A stretch of DNA of 64,000 nucleotides from Blasia pusilla. Its lineage: Eukaryota > Marchantiophyta > Marchantiopsida > Blasiales. Where the stretch lies: assembly GCA_050084515.1 (NCBI GenBank), contig CM114272.1:10354001-10418000 (forward strand). Direction: 5' to 3'. Both the position numbers and the translations under genes were made by a program. Shown one piece after another: positions 24,440-36,899 of the stretch. Each line of letters opens with the position of its first letter. Within the stretch, counting starts at the first letter, position 1. The notes below the pieces were generated by a model. It did no database searches. It had not been told where the DNA came from and saw only the letters and a program-made list of their open reading frames with translations.

Positions 24440-26400
24440 ATCTAACAAGGCGGGAGACCTGGATGGGAATCACACGATGAAACCTATATGTCGCCCCGCT
24501 CAGGGAAGCACTTCCCCTTCGATGCATGGATCAATCCAATATCTATTCACAGCTTGACGTTCCCGCTTTACTAAACTGTAAAAGCAAACAGCTTCGAAGT
24601 ATTATCGAAGTTCACTCGAATGGATCAGAAATATGAAATGATGTATACACCGATTCAAGAGCGATGGAATGACGGGCTCCGACGTTTTCAACTGGTAAGG
24701 CAGACAAAGTCGGCATCTATCGAAAGAGAAAACTTCAACACTGAAACTACCGGAATGGATCCGTCGAGCGGGAACATAACGACAGCTGACGCGGTTTCCA
24801 CTTTGTCGATGTGTGAAGCTGGAGTACTAGTCAGGCTCCTTCAGCGACGCGATAAGTCCTACCTGGATGAGAGCTGGCTCAGAAGCTGCCCGCAGGAAAA
24901 TTCTCTACGCGATTTCCTCTACTGCTTGATCCTCGTGAATCTCCGCCTCCTCCTTAGTGTCACTGAAATTCGTCCTTCTTCTCCCATCCCAGACTGACAC
25001 TTCTCGAGCATCTTCAAAAGTTTGTGCACAGCGAGAATCAGGTCAAACCGCGTGGCATTCCACCTGGGCTCATCGTGAAGGTGTTCAGAAACCCCCATAC
25101 GTGACCGACACTGCGTCTGCCCACACAGCATCCAGTTAACTGCCTTTCCAGGCAAACTCCTCCGATCACATTCTCCCATCCTCGATGTTCTCCGTAGCTT
25201 CCGCTGATAAACTAGCGGAGCTTTGGCATCGGACACTATTCGACGTTTTCCCATCGTGCGCTGTCAATCTTGTCTTCTGTGCATCGCCTCACGGGATTCG
25301 TCGACTGCTTCAACTTTTCTCTGAGACCTGGAAAGAAACAGAGTTCATCAGTCCTGAACTTAGAGCATCCGCATCGGTGCAACAGTAGACGGCCTCCTCA
25401 CTTCCAGCCTTCCAGCGACGTCCCCACCGCCAGAAGGCACACGCTACTCTCCGCCAACGAGGCGATGTCACGTGGCGGCAATGAAGGTCCGGAGCGTGGA
25501 GTCGTGGAGTCAGGTCAGGGACGGGTCCCTAACCCGCCCTGCGAAAGTTCAAGGGCTCTCATCTCACCGTTCAACACCTACACCTGCAGCCTGAAGAGAT
25601 CTCAATTTTCGCTGCTGCCGCTCGCATTTGAAAGTCCGTGTGTCCACGGCGATGGCTAGTAGTTTGCTGTTGAACGTGGAGGGCCGACGTTCAGTACAAT
25701 TTTGAAACGATTGCCTGGAATAGGTGTCGAATTTGAGGTCTCTTTCTGATATTCGAACGTGGGAAGGTATATGTACTCGACTCTCATTCTTGGTGAACGC
25801 CATTTCCGTGTTTTACTCTCTCCACTGCCGCACCCAATTTGCTGTATTTGAACATCGGTTGAGATGCTAGTGCAACCGAGATAGGATTGAAAGAGGCGCA
25901 TGATTGTGAGGAACTGCTCTTGTCTTGCCAGTTTACAGTGGATTGCAAGCGTAGAGCGGGTTAGGGTTCTTCAAAATGAAGTCTCATAAATTTCCCACAC
26001 GTGAGCTGAAAGATCTCATGTGCTTCCATTTCACTGTTTTACATCCACTCCAGATGTTTACGAGCAGCAAAACATATGGTATGTGTCTTGTTCACTTGTG
26101 TAGTCTCCAAAACTAGTACTGAGAATGAGAAAATTGTTCCTCGAACTGAGGAGGCCTAATGTATTGGCCTCATCCTCTTTTCCATGTCAATTGCTGTCTC
26201 TTCCAACTACGACTGTTTGAAACCCTTTCATGTCATCTCTCATTGGAATTGGAGGCTCTCTTCAGAATGTATACCTATAGGCATCAGTCCGATGGACATT
26301 TTGGATCCGTTGTGGAAACTTATCAGCTATTGGAGCAATGATGCTCTACGAGAAGATGTTGGCGCTTTTCTCATAGCTGCAAAGTGAAACGATCTTTGAA
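24440..26400. other. Balanced-composition gene-island sequence with unassigned ORFs
   Basis: Contains the 5' flank of the peroxiredoxin-like gene. A 125-codon ATG ORF on the plus strand (24,620-24,997) and a 111-codon ATG ORF on the minus strand (24,919-25,254, containing TRFDLILAVHKLLKMLEK) overlap, so at most one is real. The minus one looks more exon-like. Others at 25,270-25,659 (+) and 25,656-25,901 (-) show no motif. Confidence 0.3.
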
Positions 26401-27451
26401 GAGAAGGCCTCCACCATACAGGGATTCTCGGCCTGGGGAAAAACGAAGAAATATGCTCAAAGATGGAAGCATGGTTGCAGAGAGGAAGAATACAAACTAA
26501 GAGGAAAAATATGAACTAAATAATTCCTATTGGCCCAAAAACGTGTGATGAGGAGGTGTGACACATCTTATAAGGGCACTCTCCCAAATTATATAGACTT
26601 TTGGGGTTTGAACTTTTCAAGAAGCCAACATCACCTGATATGTTGATGCAATTAGCAATCGGTAGAACTCGGGAATTTTGGAGCATGTTTGGGTCATTCT
26701 ATTGCATGAAATAAAGGTGGAAGAATTGCATTGTATCTTGGTGAGTGAAATTCCAACAAAGGTATGGTAACATATCAATTGTTCTCCAGACAACGCTTGA
26801 GCAATCTTTGTCCCCATCTGGCAACGGTTTCTGCCGGACCCTACTCAAGCATGCCTTGACCATGTTAGATCCAAGCAATCCTTCTTTGGATTTCTTGGAT
26901 CTAACATGGACATCAATTGATTGAATAAGGCCAAGGGACTCAAGTGTCCCTTGGTTTATAGCTTGACTCCCTAAGTCGATCATTCTCTTGACTCTTGATG
27001 AATCTACTTTTATCATTCATCCTTGTCGGATTTCGGCTAATCCGTCAAGATGCTTCTTGAATGGCATCTTAGTTCACAAGGTGAAACATGCCAAACACAA
27101 GCCAATGTCGACTCATGATTTGGTATCATTAAATAGTAGGGAGGGAAAGAGTTCCTCCCTACATATGTTTGTATGGTTCTTTCATGTCATCCCATCCCTT
27201 GGTTATTAGTAATGATCTTGGGTCTTGACTCTCAACTTCTAGTGGGACCCCTTGGAACTTATTTTGTCGTTGGGTTGAGCCTAAAAAATAATCTTATGCA
27301 TCTCTACTTTCCTATTCCTATGAGCTATCATTCCCTTGTTTTGTTTGGGGTTTGGGGTTTAGGGTTGTTTATGGTTGATGGTCGCTTTCACCCCCATTCT
27401 TCCTTCCTATGAATAGTCTCAAGACTTCTTTATTCCTTTTCCATCTTGATT
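26401..27451. other. AT-moderate intergenic sequence with one perfect hairpin
   Basis: A minus-strand 105-codon ORF (26,699-27,016) has no family I recognise. The run just before the solo LTR resembles sequence just after it (28,488-28,560). Confidence 0.35.
26860..26909. repeat. Perfect 16-bp stem hairpin
   Basis: CCATGTTAGATCCAAG (26,860-26,875) is exactly complementary to 26,894-26,909, with an 18-base loop. Confidence 0.85.
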
Positions 27452-28451
27452 TGTCGTGCGTCTACTCTCTTTAAACGTCAATCTTAGTGTTGCAGAGGCG
27501 TACGTTCAGTAGGACACGCTCTCATAGCCAACCTGCATCCAAATGCACTCACGTTAGTCTAGCTTTGGGTCAAGCGGCCTTCCAACCCACCGAGTCCTCA
27601 ACTCGGCATCTCATCAAGCTCAACCTTCCCTCATTCCTAGGTTCCCAATACGGCAAGCCCTTCAAGACTTGAAACAAACTTTCTGATTAGTCTAGGAACC
27701 TAAAATGGCACTTGCACGCCTAGCGGTCCCAATTGTTCAACGGACCTCGTGCGAGTTCCTAACCGGGACCCAAGTAATTGAGTCGCGGGTTGGAATCCAA
27801 GAGGGATCTCTAAAATTCACCTCAATAGACTTGGTTTGGGTTTTCAAACCCAACTCCAAACTCCCGATCCGTTCCATGCCCTTGAGCCGCCCCGTGGCGC
27901 CCAAAGTGGGGTTCGAGTCCCCAACACCCTTGGAGTCCTTCCCCCTTACTAGTACTTCTGGGGATCTCCACTAAACCCCCACCTTTGGAAAATGATGGTC
28001 GGGCCCTTCATTGTGGCCCTCAACCCGATTCTACTTCGTCGTTTTCGGGTTGTTTCTCAACCGCTACTCGTGTGTTTGCAGATATCTTTAGTGCGTATGA
28101 ACCTGCTTTTCATAAGCTTTCCAACTCATCCTTACTCGTCCCAAACGCATCTCAGCACTAAAAGTTATGGCCATAAATACAGTCGGAAACTCTCAAACGC
28201 TAGTGACATCCCAAATCCGGATTTCTTCCTTTGGCAACCCACTTCCTAGACTTGACTCCTCGCAACTCTTGATCCGCGTTTGGTCTAGGTTTCTCAATGG
28301 CGACCACAACATATGAAACGCGAATCCTCGCTTGCGTCTCGTCTCTTGTCTCTTCTCCGAGACCACTCCAACGCCCAAACCATCTTAACGTGAGCCCGCT
28401 AGTGTTCCGATGTTCCGCTTTGGCACTTGTTTGGTCATGAGGGTCGCGACA
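27452..28451 (-). repeat. Solo LTR of the chromodomain gypsy family (family A)
   Basis: 1.0 kb in minus orientation, reading TGTCGTGCGTCTACTC at the left edge and GGGTCGCGACA at the right. A 5-bp duplication TGATT lies on both sides (27,447-27,451 and 28,452-28,456). No internal region is present. It is closer to the LTRs at 513 and 51,077 (CATGACCAAACAAGTGCC type) than to those of the complete element. Confidence 0.9.
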
Positions 28452-30173
28452 TGATTGGTCCAAGTTTCTTCATCACTCACCCACACATGGTCGTTCTCAT
28501 CCTCCATCTTTCTTTCTATGAATAGTCTCAAACTTCTTGATTCCTTTTCTATCTTTCCTTTCTTTCTCATTCCCTCCATTTACCTTCGTGTTCCATACTC
28601 TCTCGTTTCTTCCTCCCTCCACCTCCACTCCCTCCCCCTTTATTGCCCCACTCGCCCTTGCCATGTCTTCCATCATGGACTGTAAGTGTGGGTCCCACCT
28701 CAAAAAATCCATATCTGGGACATGTCCAGACCTGTCCGTCCGTATCTGTCCAAGGAACGAACTTATCCATTTTTATGCAACCATGCTAACCTTGCTCCCA
28801 CAACTTAACCTTCTCCTACAAATGTCTCAAGATTCTCATCTTTCTATAGTGTTGGGATTAGTTAAGTCTAGGTTTTGCCTTTGATGTAATTCTAAGGTTT
28901 CCCTTGCTTTCATTCAAAATCATGAATCGCTTCCTAGTTCTTTGTTTATCTCTTCTCATGGCTGCAAATGGATTTAACTCAAACTTTACAACTTTTTGCG
29001 ATCAAAAGTTTGACATTATATGGATGTACAACACTCTTGAATTTCTTAGTCTATATCCATAAGTTACTTACTAGATATATTTGGGTCACAAAAGCTAGAC
29101 TTTCAAAGAGTTCAAATTTCAAAGTATTTTTAAATAAATCGTATGAAGAAATTTAATTTATTTCAAAACATTAGAAGGATTTAAAAAAAAAAGATGTACC
29201 ATGCTTTTTACCATTATTTTTACTTATCCTAAAATGCAACTAAGATAAAGGAGATTATTAAATAATGGATAGCTTAATTATGTAGTTGACAAAAAAATAG
29301 TATTCAGATGGTGAGTCTTAGATTGGAAAACTGGAGTTGTTTTAATCTCCAAATTAACGAATATTTAAGAAATTCCAATATTGCATATTTTTACTATTAT
29401 TTATAGATATTATAGCCTTGGAAAAATACTAGAACTAAGTCTAGAAAATAAGTACTAAAAACATAAGGATGTAGCTAATACAAATTTTCCTTCAAATTTT
29501 GAGGATTGAATCTTAAGGATTGAATCCTAAAAATCTTCTTTCTTACATAATTCTTAAGGATTTATGTAAGAAAGAAGATGAGATTGCAAATTTACATTCT
29601 TCACAAAAATATCAAATTTTAAAAATATGAGATTTATCCATATAGCCCATTATCTAAGAATTATAAAAATTATATATGGTAATCCTAATGTTATGAAATT
29701 TGCACAGTTATTGGATCTATATTACACATGTTTATGAAAAGTATCATAACAACTTAAACTTAGAAATTTTCAATCATAAATTCATGGATTTGTTTCATCA
29801 ATCAATTTCATCTCTCATCACTTTCATTTATCAATTTCATCAATGAATTTTTGCAACTATCATAGATGAAAACATGCGTGCACAAGATCCAATCCTAAAA
29901 GCATGCTAACAACAACTGAAATTTTGAAGTGTTAAAAAATTACCATCAAATCTTCTTGACAATTTGTATGTCAGTTTTTGGATGAGGTACTAATTCCAAG
30001 TCTTGGGTCGAGTCTAAAAGATGTGTTTTGTACGCAAGTGGGAAAGGACGCCAAATAGTAAGGAATCTTCCAAGATGCATACCATCCCTCTAGGAATCCT
30101 TTTCCTGAAGCGTTAACCAATCTTCCCAAGTCACTTACCTTCACTAGAGCACAAACTTAAAGATAAATTCCTC
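28452..30173. other. AT-rich filler, no gene seen
   Basis: The first 300 bp is pyrimidine-rich. The rest is strongly A+T-rich with stops in all frames and one long hairpin (29,533-29,579). Confidence 0.45.
29533..29579. repeat. Perfect 18-bp stem hairpin
   Basis: ATCTTCTTTCTTACATAA (29,533-29,550) pairs exactly with TTATGTAAGAAAGAAGAT (29,562-29,579) across an 11-base loop. Confidence 0.85.
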
Positions 30174-31004
30174 AAGGTGCGCTCCATATAGTTCTCTAGC
30201 TCAAACGTGAAACATGGCCAAACATGAAATGTGGTTAATCCTTTGTTCCAAGACTTAAGCATGTAGGTTGAGACAGAGTATCCCCCCTTTATATACTTAT
30301 GGGGTTCTTTAGGAGAACCATAATTTTCCCATTCTCTATTTTGGCCCTTGATTTTATCTCACAATCCTAGTATGGTTCACATATTGTCAACCCATATTTT
30401 CCTGGTCTAGCTAGTCAACTTTTTCTGAGACATCAAAGTTTGGATGTCTTTGACCCGCGATCATAACTCGATGCTCGGATCCCCACAACCATGGGCACCA
30501 TAGATTTAGCTATTTGCGATGCCTCATAAGAACAGTTTCACATGATAATACAAGAGATCCTAAGATTGCAAGGGTCAGATGAAAGTTTAAGGTGCGCTCC
30601 ATATAGTTCCTAGTTCAAACGTGAAACATGGCTAAACATGAAATATGGTTAATCTCTTGTTCCAAGACTTAAGCATGTAGGGTGAGACAGAGTATCTTCC
30701 CTTTACATACTTTTGGGGTTCTTTAGGAGAACCCTAATTTTCCCATTCTCTAATATGGCCCTTGATTATATCCCACAATCCTAACATGGTTCACGTCTTG
30801 TAGACCCATATTTTTCTAGTCTAGCTAGTCAACTTTGGTGGATCACACCAAGTTTGGATGCCTTTGACCCGCAATCATAACTTGCTTCTCGGATCCCCAC
30901 AACCATGGGCACCATAGATTTAGTTATTTGCGATGCCTCATAAGAAAATTTTCACATGATAATACAAGAGATCCTAAGATTGCAAGGGTTTTTTGATGAA
31001 AGTT
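30174..31004. repeat. Tandem duplication, 415-bp unit
   Basis: The sequence starting AAGGTGCGCTCCATATAGTT at 30,174 recurs at 30,589 and stays alignable to the end of the second unit (TGCAAGGG...GATGAAAGTT). The copies differ by scattered substitutions and small indels. No coding frame is conserved between them. Confidence 0.85.
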
Positions 31005-31609
31005 CATTTTGGAGCTTCTTAGCATTTAACTTATCTCTTGAAACTAAAATAATTCACTTCCAAAATATTTTTTCGTGAGTAAGGGAGAAATTTTATTAAT
31101 TTTGGGACACAACCATTAGATGCTTGTAAAAAGAGGATTAATAACTAATATGAATAGAACCCTTATTATTAGTCACATAGTGTCAAAAAGCATAATTGCA
31201 AGATATTTGTGTATAACAAGGTTGTAGGGAAATGGACATTCTACCCAGGTACCATTGCCCCGCCAAGCCTGTGGCATAGACCCTGGTTGGACGAGCTTGC
31301 ACCGATGTTGTGCCCGCACAAAACCTTTATCTAACGCACGGATATAAGTCCACGCACATAGACTTTGTCGGTGTGCAACCCTCATGTATAAATAAAGTCA
31401 CCAAGATTGGTAGATTCACTGAAGATAAATGGAAGCGACACTTGAACATCGTACATCAACGTTGATGATTTTCATCAACACATTCATTCTTGAGGCAAAC
31501 AATGAACTTTATCCACATGTGGCTCAACCATTACTTGTCGTAATATTGATTAGTTGGTAGAAGTGAGCTTCAAGTGATACTTCAACTATACTCACTAGAA
31601 CAAATCATG

Positions 31610-33200
31610 ATTTTAATAACTGGCTCATATGACTCATTTTAGTCATATATAACCAAAAAATGACTTGCCATGACTGGTGACTCATGGAGTGACAAAAGCC
31701 TAGTCATGTACAACTTCATGACTAGATTCATTTAGAGATGATTCATGGAGTCATTTTGTTATATGACTGACATGTCATCAAGCCTGTGCACGTGTGCAAA
31801 CATAGTCATATAGTATGATTTTCATATCAACATGTGACATGGCAGCTACATAAAGTGAACATATGTGTAGACACGTGGTTATGAAGTTTTATGACTAAGT
31901 CATATTCATCAATTGACTTATGTCTATGATTGAGTCATGAAGCATGACTCAATCATATTGATTATTGTGACTTGGTTAAATAATTGGATATGACTGAGTC
32001 ATACCATACAGTTCAGTCATGTTGATCAATTTCAATTTTCAAAATTACTTGAGATTATTGAATCTGAAGATTCTAGTGAGTCATATTGATCACCTTAATT
32101 TTTCTAAATGACTTGAGATTGTTGAGTCATAAGTTTGTACTGAGTAATATTCATCACCTTAATTTGTCTTAATGATTGAAGATTATTGGGGCATAAGTTT
32201 ATCACTCTAGTTTGTCTAAATGACTAAATGTGGATGAGTCGTAGAGTATGACCAAGTCATATTGATGAGTTTGGTATGGATAAATGACTGTATATACATT
32301 AGAAGAAATCTGGATTTATATGAGTGTAATATATGACTAGGTCGAGTCATTCTTCATGGTAAATGACTCACAATGACTCATAACCAATAGAGTCATATAA
32401 ACCAAGTCATTTACAGGAAATGACTCGGCTACCCAAAAGGTAAATGACTGACTCATTACTTACTCAATCATTGATTGATGACTAGGATTTCACACGTGAG
32501 GTGTTCTCATAGTGCCATGTCGTCACATGATATGCCATGAATATTTTTGTTTTGTCTCGTAGATTGACACGTGTATGAAATGACTAAGTCATAAATCCAC
32601 TTCACAAATCATCAAATGATGTGGCATAATGACTAGGATTTGAACACCCTATCAGGTATGACCACGTGTCACCACATATTAATGAATAATTTTAATTAAA
32701 TAATCATGAAATCCCTCGTGTAATAATATGATCATCAAATTATGTATTGACACGTGGCTTTAATGACTCTGTCATAAAGCGAGTATAATAAAATGACTAA
32801 GTCATTTGTATTTATGACTAAGCGAGTCATTATATATTACTACAAGTGTCAATTTACATAACTGTAAGAGCCATAGATATAAGGAAATGACTCGGCCTGA
32901 TATAGAATGACTCACGTAGTAAGCGAGTCATTTTAAATTATTGTAGTAGTTGTTTACACGACTATGTTAGTGATATTAATTATTGCATTTGGTCATGGCA
33001 TGCCAATTTGTGTTCTTTTAGTCTTGTACATGACTCCATTAGTCATAGTTTATGACTACACTAGACATAGTTTATGACTACGAGATAGTTTATGAGAGTA
33101 CCAAATATAGTTTATGACTGCATCAGACATTGTTTATGACTGCACCAGATATAGTTTATGATTGCACTAGACATAGTTTCTCACTGCACATAATAGTGGT
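31610..33200. repeat. Degenerate repeat tract rich in TGACTCA/TGAGTCA words
   Basis: ATGACT, AGTCAT, TGACTCA and TGAGTCA words recur on both strands across 1.6 kb. I count about ten full TGACTCA/TGAGTCA heptamers plus many near-matches. No fixed period is obvious. The last 150 bp changes to copies of the phrase CATAGTTTATGACTGCA. There is no ORF. Confidence 0.75.
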
Positions 33201-33279
33201 TGCCTTTGTGGTTTATTAGATTCAGGTCTTGTGTGGTCCTTAGGTTTCCTAAACAATTAGATAACACAGAGTCCCAGGT

Positions 33280-34287
33280 TGTCGCGACCCTCATAACCAA
33301 ACAACACCAAATACGCGCCAAGCGAAACATCAGAACTCAAAGGAACTCACGCCGCGAGGTTTGCGCTTTGAGAGGCGTTTGGAGGAGTCTCTTGAAAAGT
33401 CTAAGAGACTAAAGCGTGGAACGAGTTGTGCGTTTCATGCGTTAGTGGTCGCGACCAGGAAACCTAGACCAAACGCGAGCCGAGACTTGAGATGAGTTGA
33501 GTCTCGGAGGTTGGTTGCCAAGGAGGTGAGAAATTTGGAACACGGCTAGCGTTTGGGAGAATCTGACTGTGTTTAGGACCATAACGTTGAGCTCCGAGAT
33601 GCGTTCGGGACAAGTAAGGGCGCGTTGAAAGCTGATCTTGAGACGCTTCCAACGCACCAAAGATCTCAGCAAACGCATAAGTACAGGCTGAGATATTGGC
33701 CGAAAACGATTCAGAGAGCAATCGGGTTGAGGGCCAGTGGAGGCCAGGTGTCTTTCCTAAATGTAGGGGGCCCCGGAGATCCCCAAGTACTAGTAAGGGG
33801 AGTACCTTCTCTGAGATGTCTCGGGAAACGAAACCCCACTTTGGGCGCCAAACGGCGTTTGAGGTCCGGGATGAAACGGGAGTTTGGCGCGAAACCCGAA
33901 ACCCGAAACCGATCCAAGGGAGTGGACTTTATACGCCACACTTGGATTCCAACCAGATTCATGATGCGAGTCTTGGTGAGGAACTCATTGGATGTTCATC
34001 GGACAGTTGGAACCGCTAGGCGAAACGCCGTTCAGTTCTGAACCGACGAAGAAAAGTCTGGTCCCAAGTCTTTCGAGACTTGCCCGTGTTGGAAACCGCG
34101 AAACTAGGAAGGTTGAGCTTGAAGAGAGATTCGAGGCGAGAACTCGGAAAGTAATCCCGCTGATTGATCCAAGACCCGACTAACGAAGTGCGTGTTTGGA
34201 TGCAGATCAGCGTTGAGAGCGTGACCTCAACGAGCGCGCGCTTCATAACAAACAAGATTAACGTTCAAGGAGAGTAGGCGCACGACA
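33280..34287 (+). repeat. 5' LTR of the complete family A element
   Basis: 1,008 bp, TG...CA ends, near-identical to 39,601-40,605. This LTR pair forms a subtype (CATAACCAAACAACACC) distinct from the other family A LTRs in the window. Confidence 0.95.
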
Positions 34288-34289
34288 CG

Positions 34290-34300
34290 TGGTATCGAGC
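34290..34300 (+). other. Primer-binding site of the family A element
   Basis: TGGTATCGAGC lies 2 bp after the LTR. It equals the initiator tRNA-Met complement TGGTATCAGAGC with one A missing. The same variant occurs next to the U5 end of the minus-strand family A element (about 57,375-57,386), so it is a family trait and not a local error. Confidence 0.75.
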
Positions 34301-34829
34301 AATTCCTTGATGAGCGTGAACTTGGGGTCGTTGAAGATCTGGGCGTTTGGGGAGAACTCAAGGTAGCCGGAAGACCGCGACGCCGAGGAGGAACGCAAGA
34401 GGCGAGGAGGAGGAGATCGAGAAAAGCGACGACTCGCAAATGGCGACCAGGACGAAGAACCGAGGAAACCGCGAGTCAAAGCAAAAAAGCCAAGAGGCGA
34501 ATCAATGACGGACCGAGAGCCGGAGGTGGAAATTTGCGACTCCCGAAGTGCGAGTCAGACATGAGGATGTTCCAACCGAAAATCTTTCCGGGACCTTCGG
34601 GTCCAAACTTAAACGACCCGGCCTTTTATGCCCAAATGATGGGAGTGATGAAGGTGATGGCGGACGGATGGCTGAACAGAGCAAGGTGATCTCGAATTCA
34701 AGTCAAATGGAGCCTCTAGTTCGGCAAGAAGCTTTGTAAGACTAATTTGCCAACGCCATTCACAGAATGGGGCGTTCTCGGAAAGTGAGCGAAGTTTCTA
34801 ACGGAACTCGAACTCTATTTCAGCGCAAA

Positions 34830-35450
34830 AGCGGATGAACAAGACAAGGTATTTATGAAGCGGTCACGTTTCAAGGATCACGCTCTCCATTGGTGGACGG
34901 CTCACCGCAAAGAACATCTAGGTCGTGGGAAAACGTTGAGTTGGGAAGATTTCAAGGAGTTGATTGGGAACCGATTCACTCCGGAATATCGTGGAGTAGC
35001 GATGGCATGGAGGTGGTGAGGTTGCGCCAAGAGTGGATCACTTGGTGCTTATGTGCGAGAGTTTAGTGCGCTCATGAGTGCACTTTCCACGGACGAACAT
35101 ACTAAAAAGGTGATCTTCCTAAGTGGGCTCAAACCGAGTGCCGAAGGCTCTCTTCGTATGCCTCACATCCCAGAGGCGCGCGGACCTCTTGAGACTAGCC
35201 GAGCGGATTGGGGACGATGAGGTCCAACACCAAACCCTTTGAGACAAAAAGTTTTTCTAAATTCAGAAGAATAAAGGGACATCCAAGAGGGTTTGGAATG
35301 GGGGTGAGCGCGACCACGGAGGGTCTCGCCCATGTGAAAACAAAGTGGAACTCAACGCCGAAGGGCCGCCGTTCTGAAGTCAACGAATGCCAAAGTGATT
35401 TGTTATAATTGTGGCGAACCGGGCATATGGCTAAGGAATGTGTGAGGCCC
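34830..35450 (+). pseudogene. Gag of the family A element, frameshifted
   Basis: The Retrotrans_gag-like core reads FKDHALHWWTAHRKEHLG and SWEDFKELIGNRFTPEY (about 34,870-34,995). A zinc knuckle (CYNCGEPGH then MAKECV, about 35,405-35,445) spans a one-base shift. Gag would package the element RNA. Several frameshifts prevent a single product; homologous sequence is also present in the minus-strand copy at 57,084-56,440. Confidence 0.75.
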
Positions 35451-35549
35451 AAGGTTAGTAAACCGAGTATGATTGCGTTTGCCGCTAAGCATTTATCGGA
35501 GGGAGATCTAGATACATCTCTACAAGTCACCAAGAGAACGCCCCAATTT

Positions 35550-35730
35550 GGTTTACCTAGGATCCAAGATCGCTAATCGCGATGTGATGTTGCTCGTTGA
35601 TACAAAGTTTCGCACTCATTCTTGAGTCCGAGAATCGTAAAAACGTTGGGATTGCCAACCACCAAAGCGGATGAACCCATTAGGTAGGATTCGCGGGAGG
35701 AAAATCCCACCAGACATCAGATCTGGTTTT
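35550..35730 (+). pseudogene. Aspartic protease of the family A element, damaged
   Basis: The active-site region reads VMLLVDT and then shifts frame where the sister copy has LLLVDTGASHSFLSP. The flanking SRIVKTLGLPTTKADEP region is still readable across frames. A protease should mature the Gag-Pol polyprotein; this copy lacks a readable DTG(A). Confidence 0.6.
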
Positions 35731-35740
35731 AGGGCTAGTT

Positions 35741-36860
35741 GTGAGATGCGGAGTGTTTGAGTTGAAAGAGAATTTTACAGTTTGCGAGATGGACGGAATC
35801 GACGGAGTCTTGGGGAACACGTTCTTGGATGCATATGAGGTGGAACTGAGGCGGAGACCTTTGAGGTTAAGCGTCTTGGTTAACGGCAAACGGACGGACG
35901 TCAGATTGGTTCGTGAGGTGCCTAGAAAGACGGAGTTGGTGAACGCCATCACGAGGACGAGTTTGGCCGAGTTAGAGGAAGGATTCCTTTGCTTGATGAG
36001 ACGAGTAGAGGATGATGCAAGCGCAAGATGCAGAGATCATAACTCAGCTTCAAGGGAGATCCCTGAAGCACTCAAGAGAGTTGTGAAAGAATTTGAAGAT
36101 GTGTTGACTAAGGAGCTTCCGACTGAGTTGCCACCACATAGGGCGGTTGATCATAAGATTGAGGTGATACCAGGATCTCAACCACCTTCAAAGGCACCAT
36201 ATAGGTTGAATCAAGAGGAACTTGCTGAGTTGAAGAAACAGTTGGGTGAACTCCTAGAGAGGGGTTACATCCGAACAAGCAAGTCACCTTATGGGGCGCC
36301 CGTCCTCTTTGTCAAGAAGAAGGATGGGAAGTTGAGACTCTGTGTTGATTATGGGGCGCTGAATAAAGTGACGGTAAGGAATAACTATCTCTACCGAGGA
36401 TGGATGACCTCTTTGATCGATTGTCGGGTGCCAAGTATTTCAGCCGGATTGACCTGAAATCAGGATATTATCAGATTCGGATTGCTGAAGCGGATGTAGA
36501 GAAGACTGCCTGTAGGACGAGATACGGTTCGTTCGAGTTTGTAGTAATGCCTTCGGTCTTTTAATGTCGCCTCCGGCGTTTACCACTTTGATGAACTCCA
36601 TCTTTCACAAGGAGACGGATGAGTTTATGATCATCTATATAGATGACATACTCATCTATTCGAAAACACTAGAGGAGCACGCTCGACATTTGAAGACGGT
36701 GTTTGAGAAACTTAGGCGAACAAGTGTATCGAATGCGGATAAGAGTGAGTTCGGTTTGACGAAGATCAAGTTCTTGGGACATGTGGTGGTGCGGATGGAG
36801 TGAGTCCAGACATGGAAAAGGTGAGCGATTGCCGAATGGGAACCGCCTTCCACGGTGAAG
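35741..36860 (+). pseudogene. Reverse transcriptase of the family A element, frameshifted
   Basis: The first ORF (35,741-36,457) runs from the end of the protease domain into RT with [35 protein letters not shown] and [11 protein letters not shown]. After a shift, the second (36,564-36,803) carries the catalytic IIYIDDILIYSK and KFLGHVV. These are standard Ty3/gypsy RT motifs. The sequence between them ([16 protein letters not shown]) is intact but in another frame. Confidence 0.85.
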
Positions 36861-36899
36861 GGATGCGAAGGTTCATCGAGTATCGCTTTTACCGGACGA

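Noticed and set aside
24919-24997. Both overlapping ORFs at 24,620-24,997 (+) and 24,919-25,254 (-) as genes
   Set aside because: They overlap on opposite strands and neither has a recognised family, so I listed the region only as unassigned.
27340-27375. G-rich TTTAGGG-like words as a telomeric repeat
   Set aside because: Only one or two near-copies; not an interstitial telomere array.
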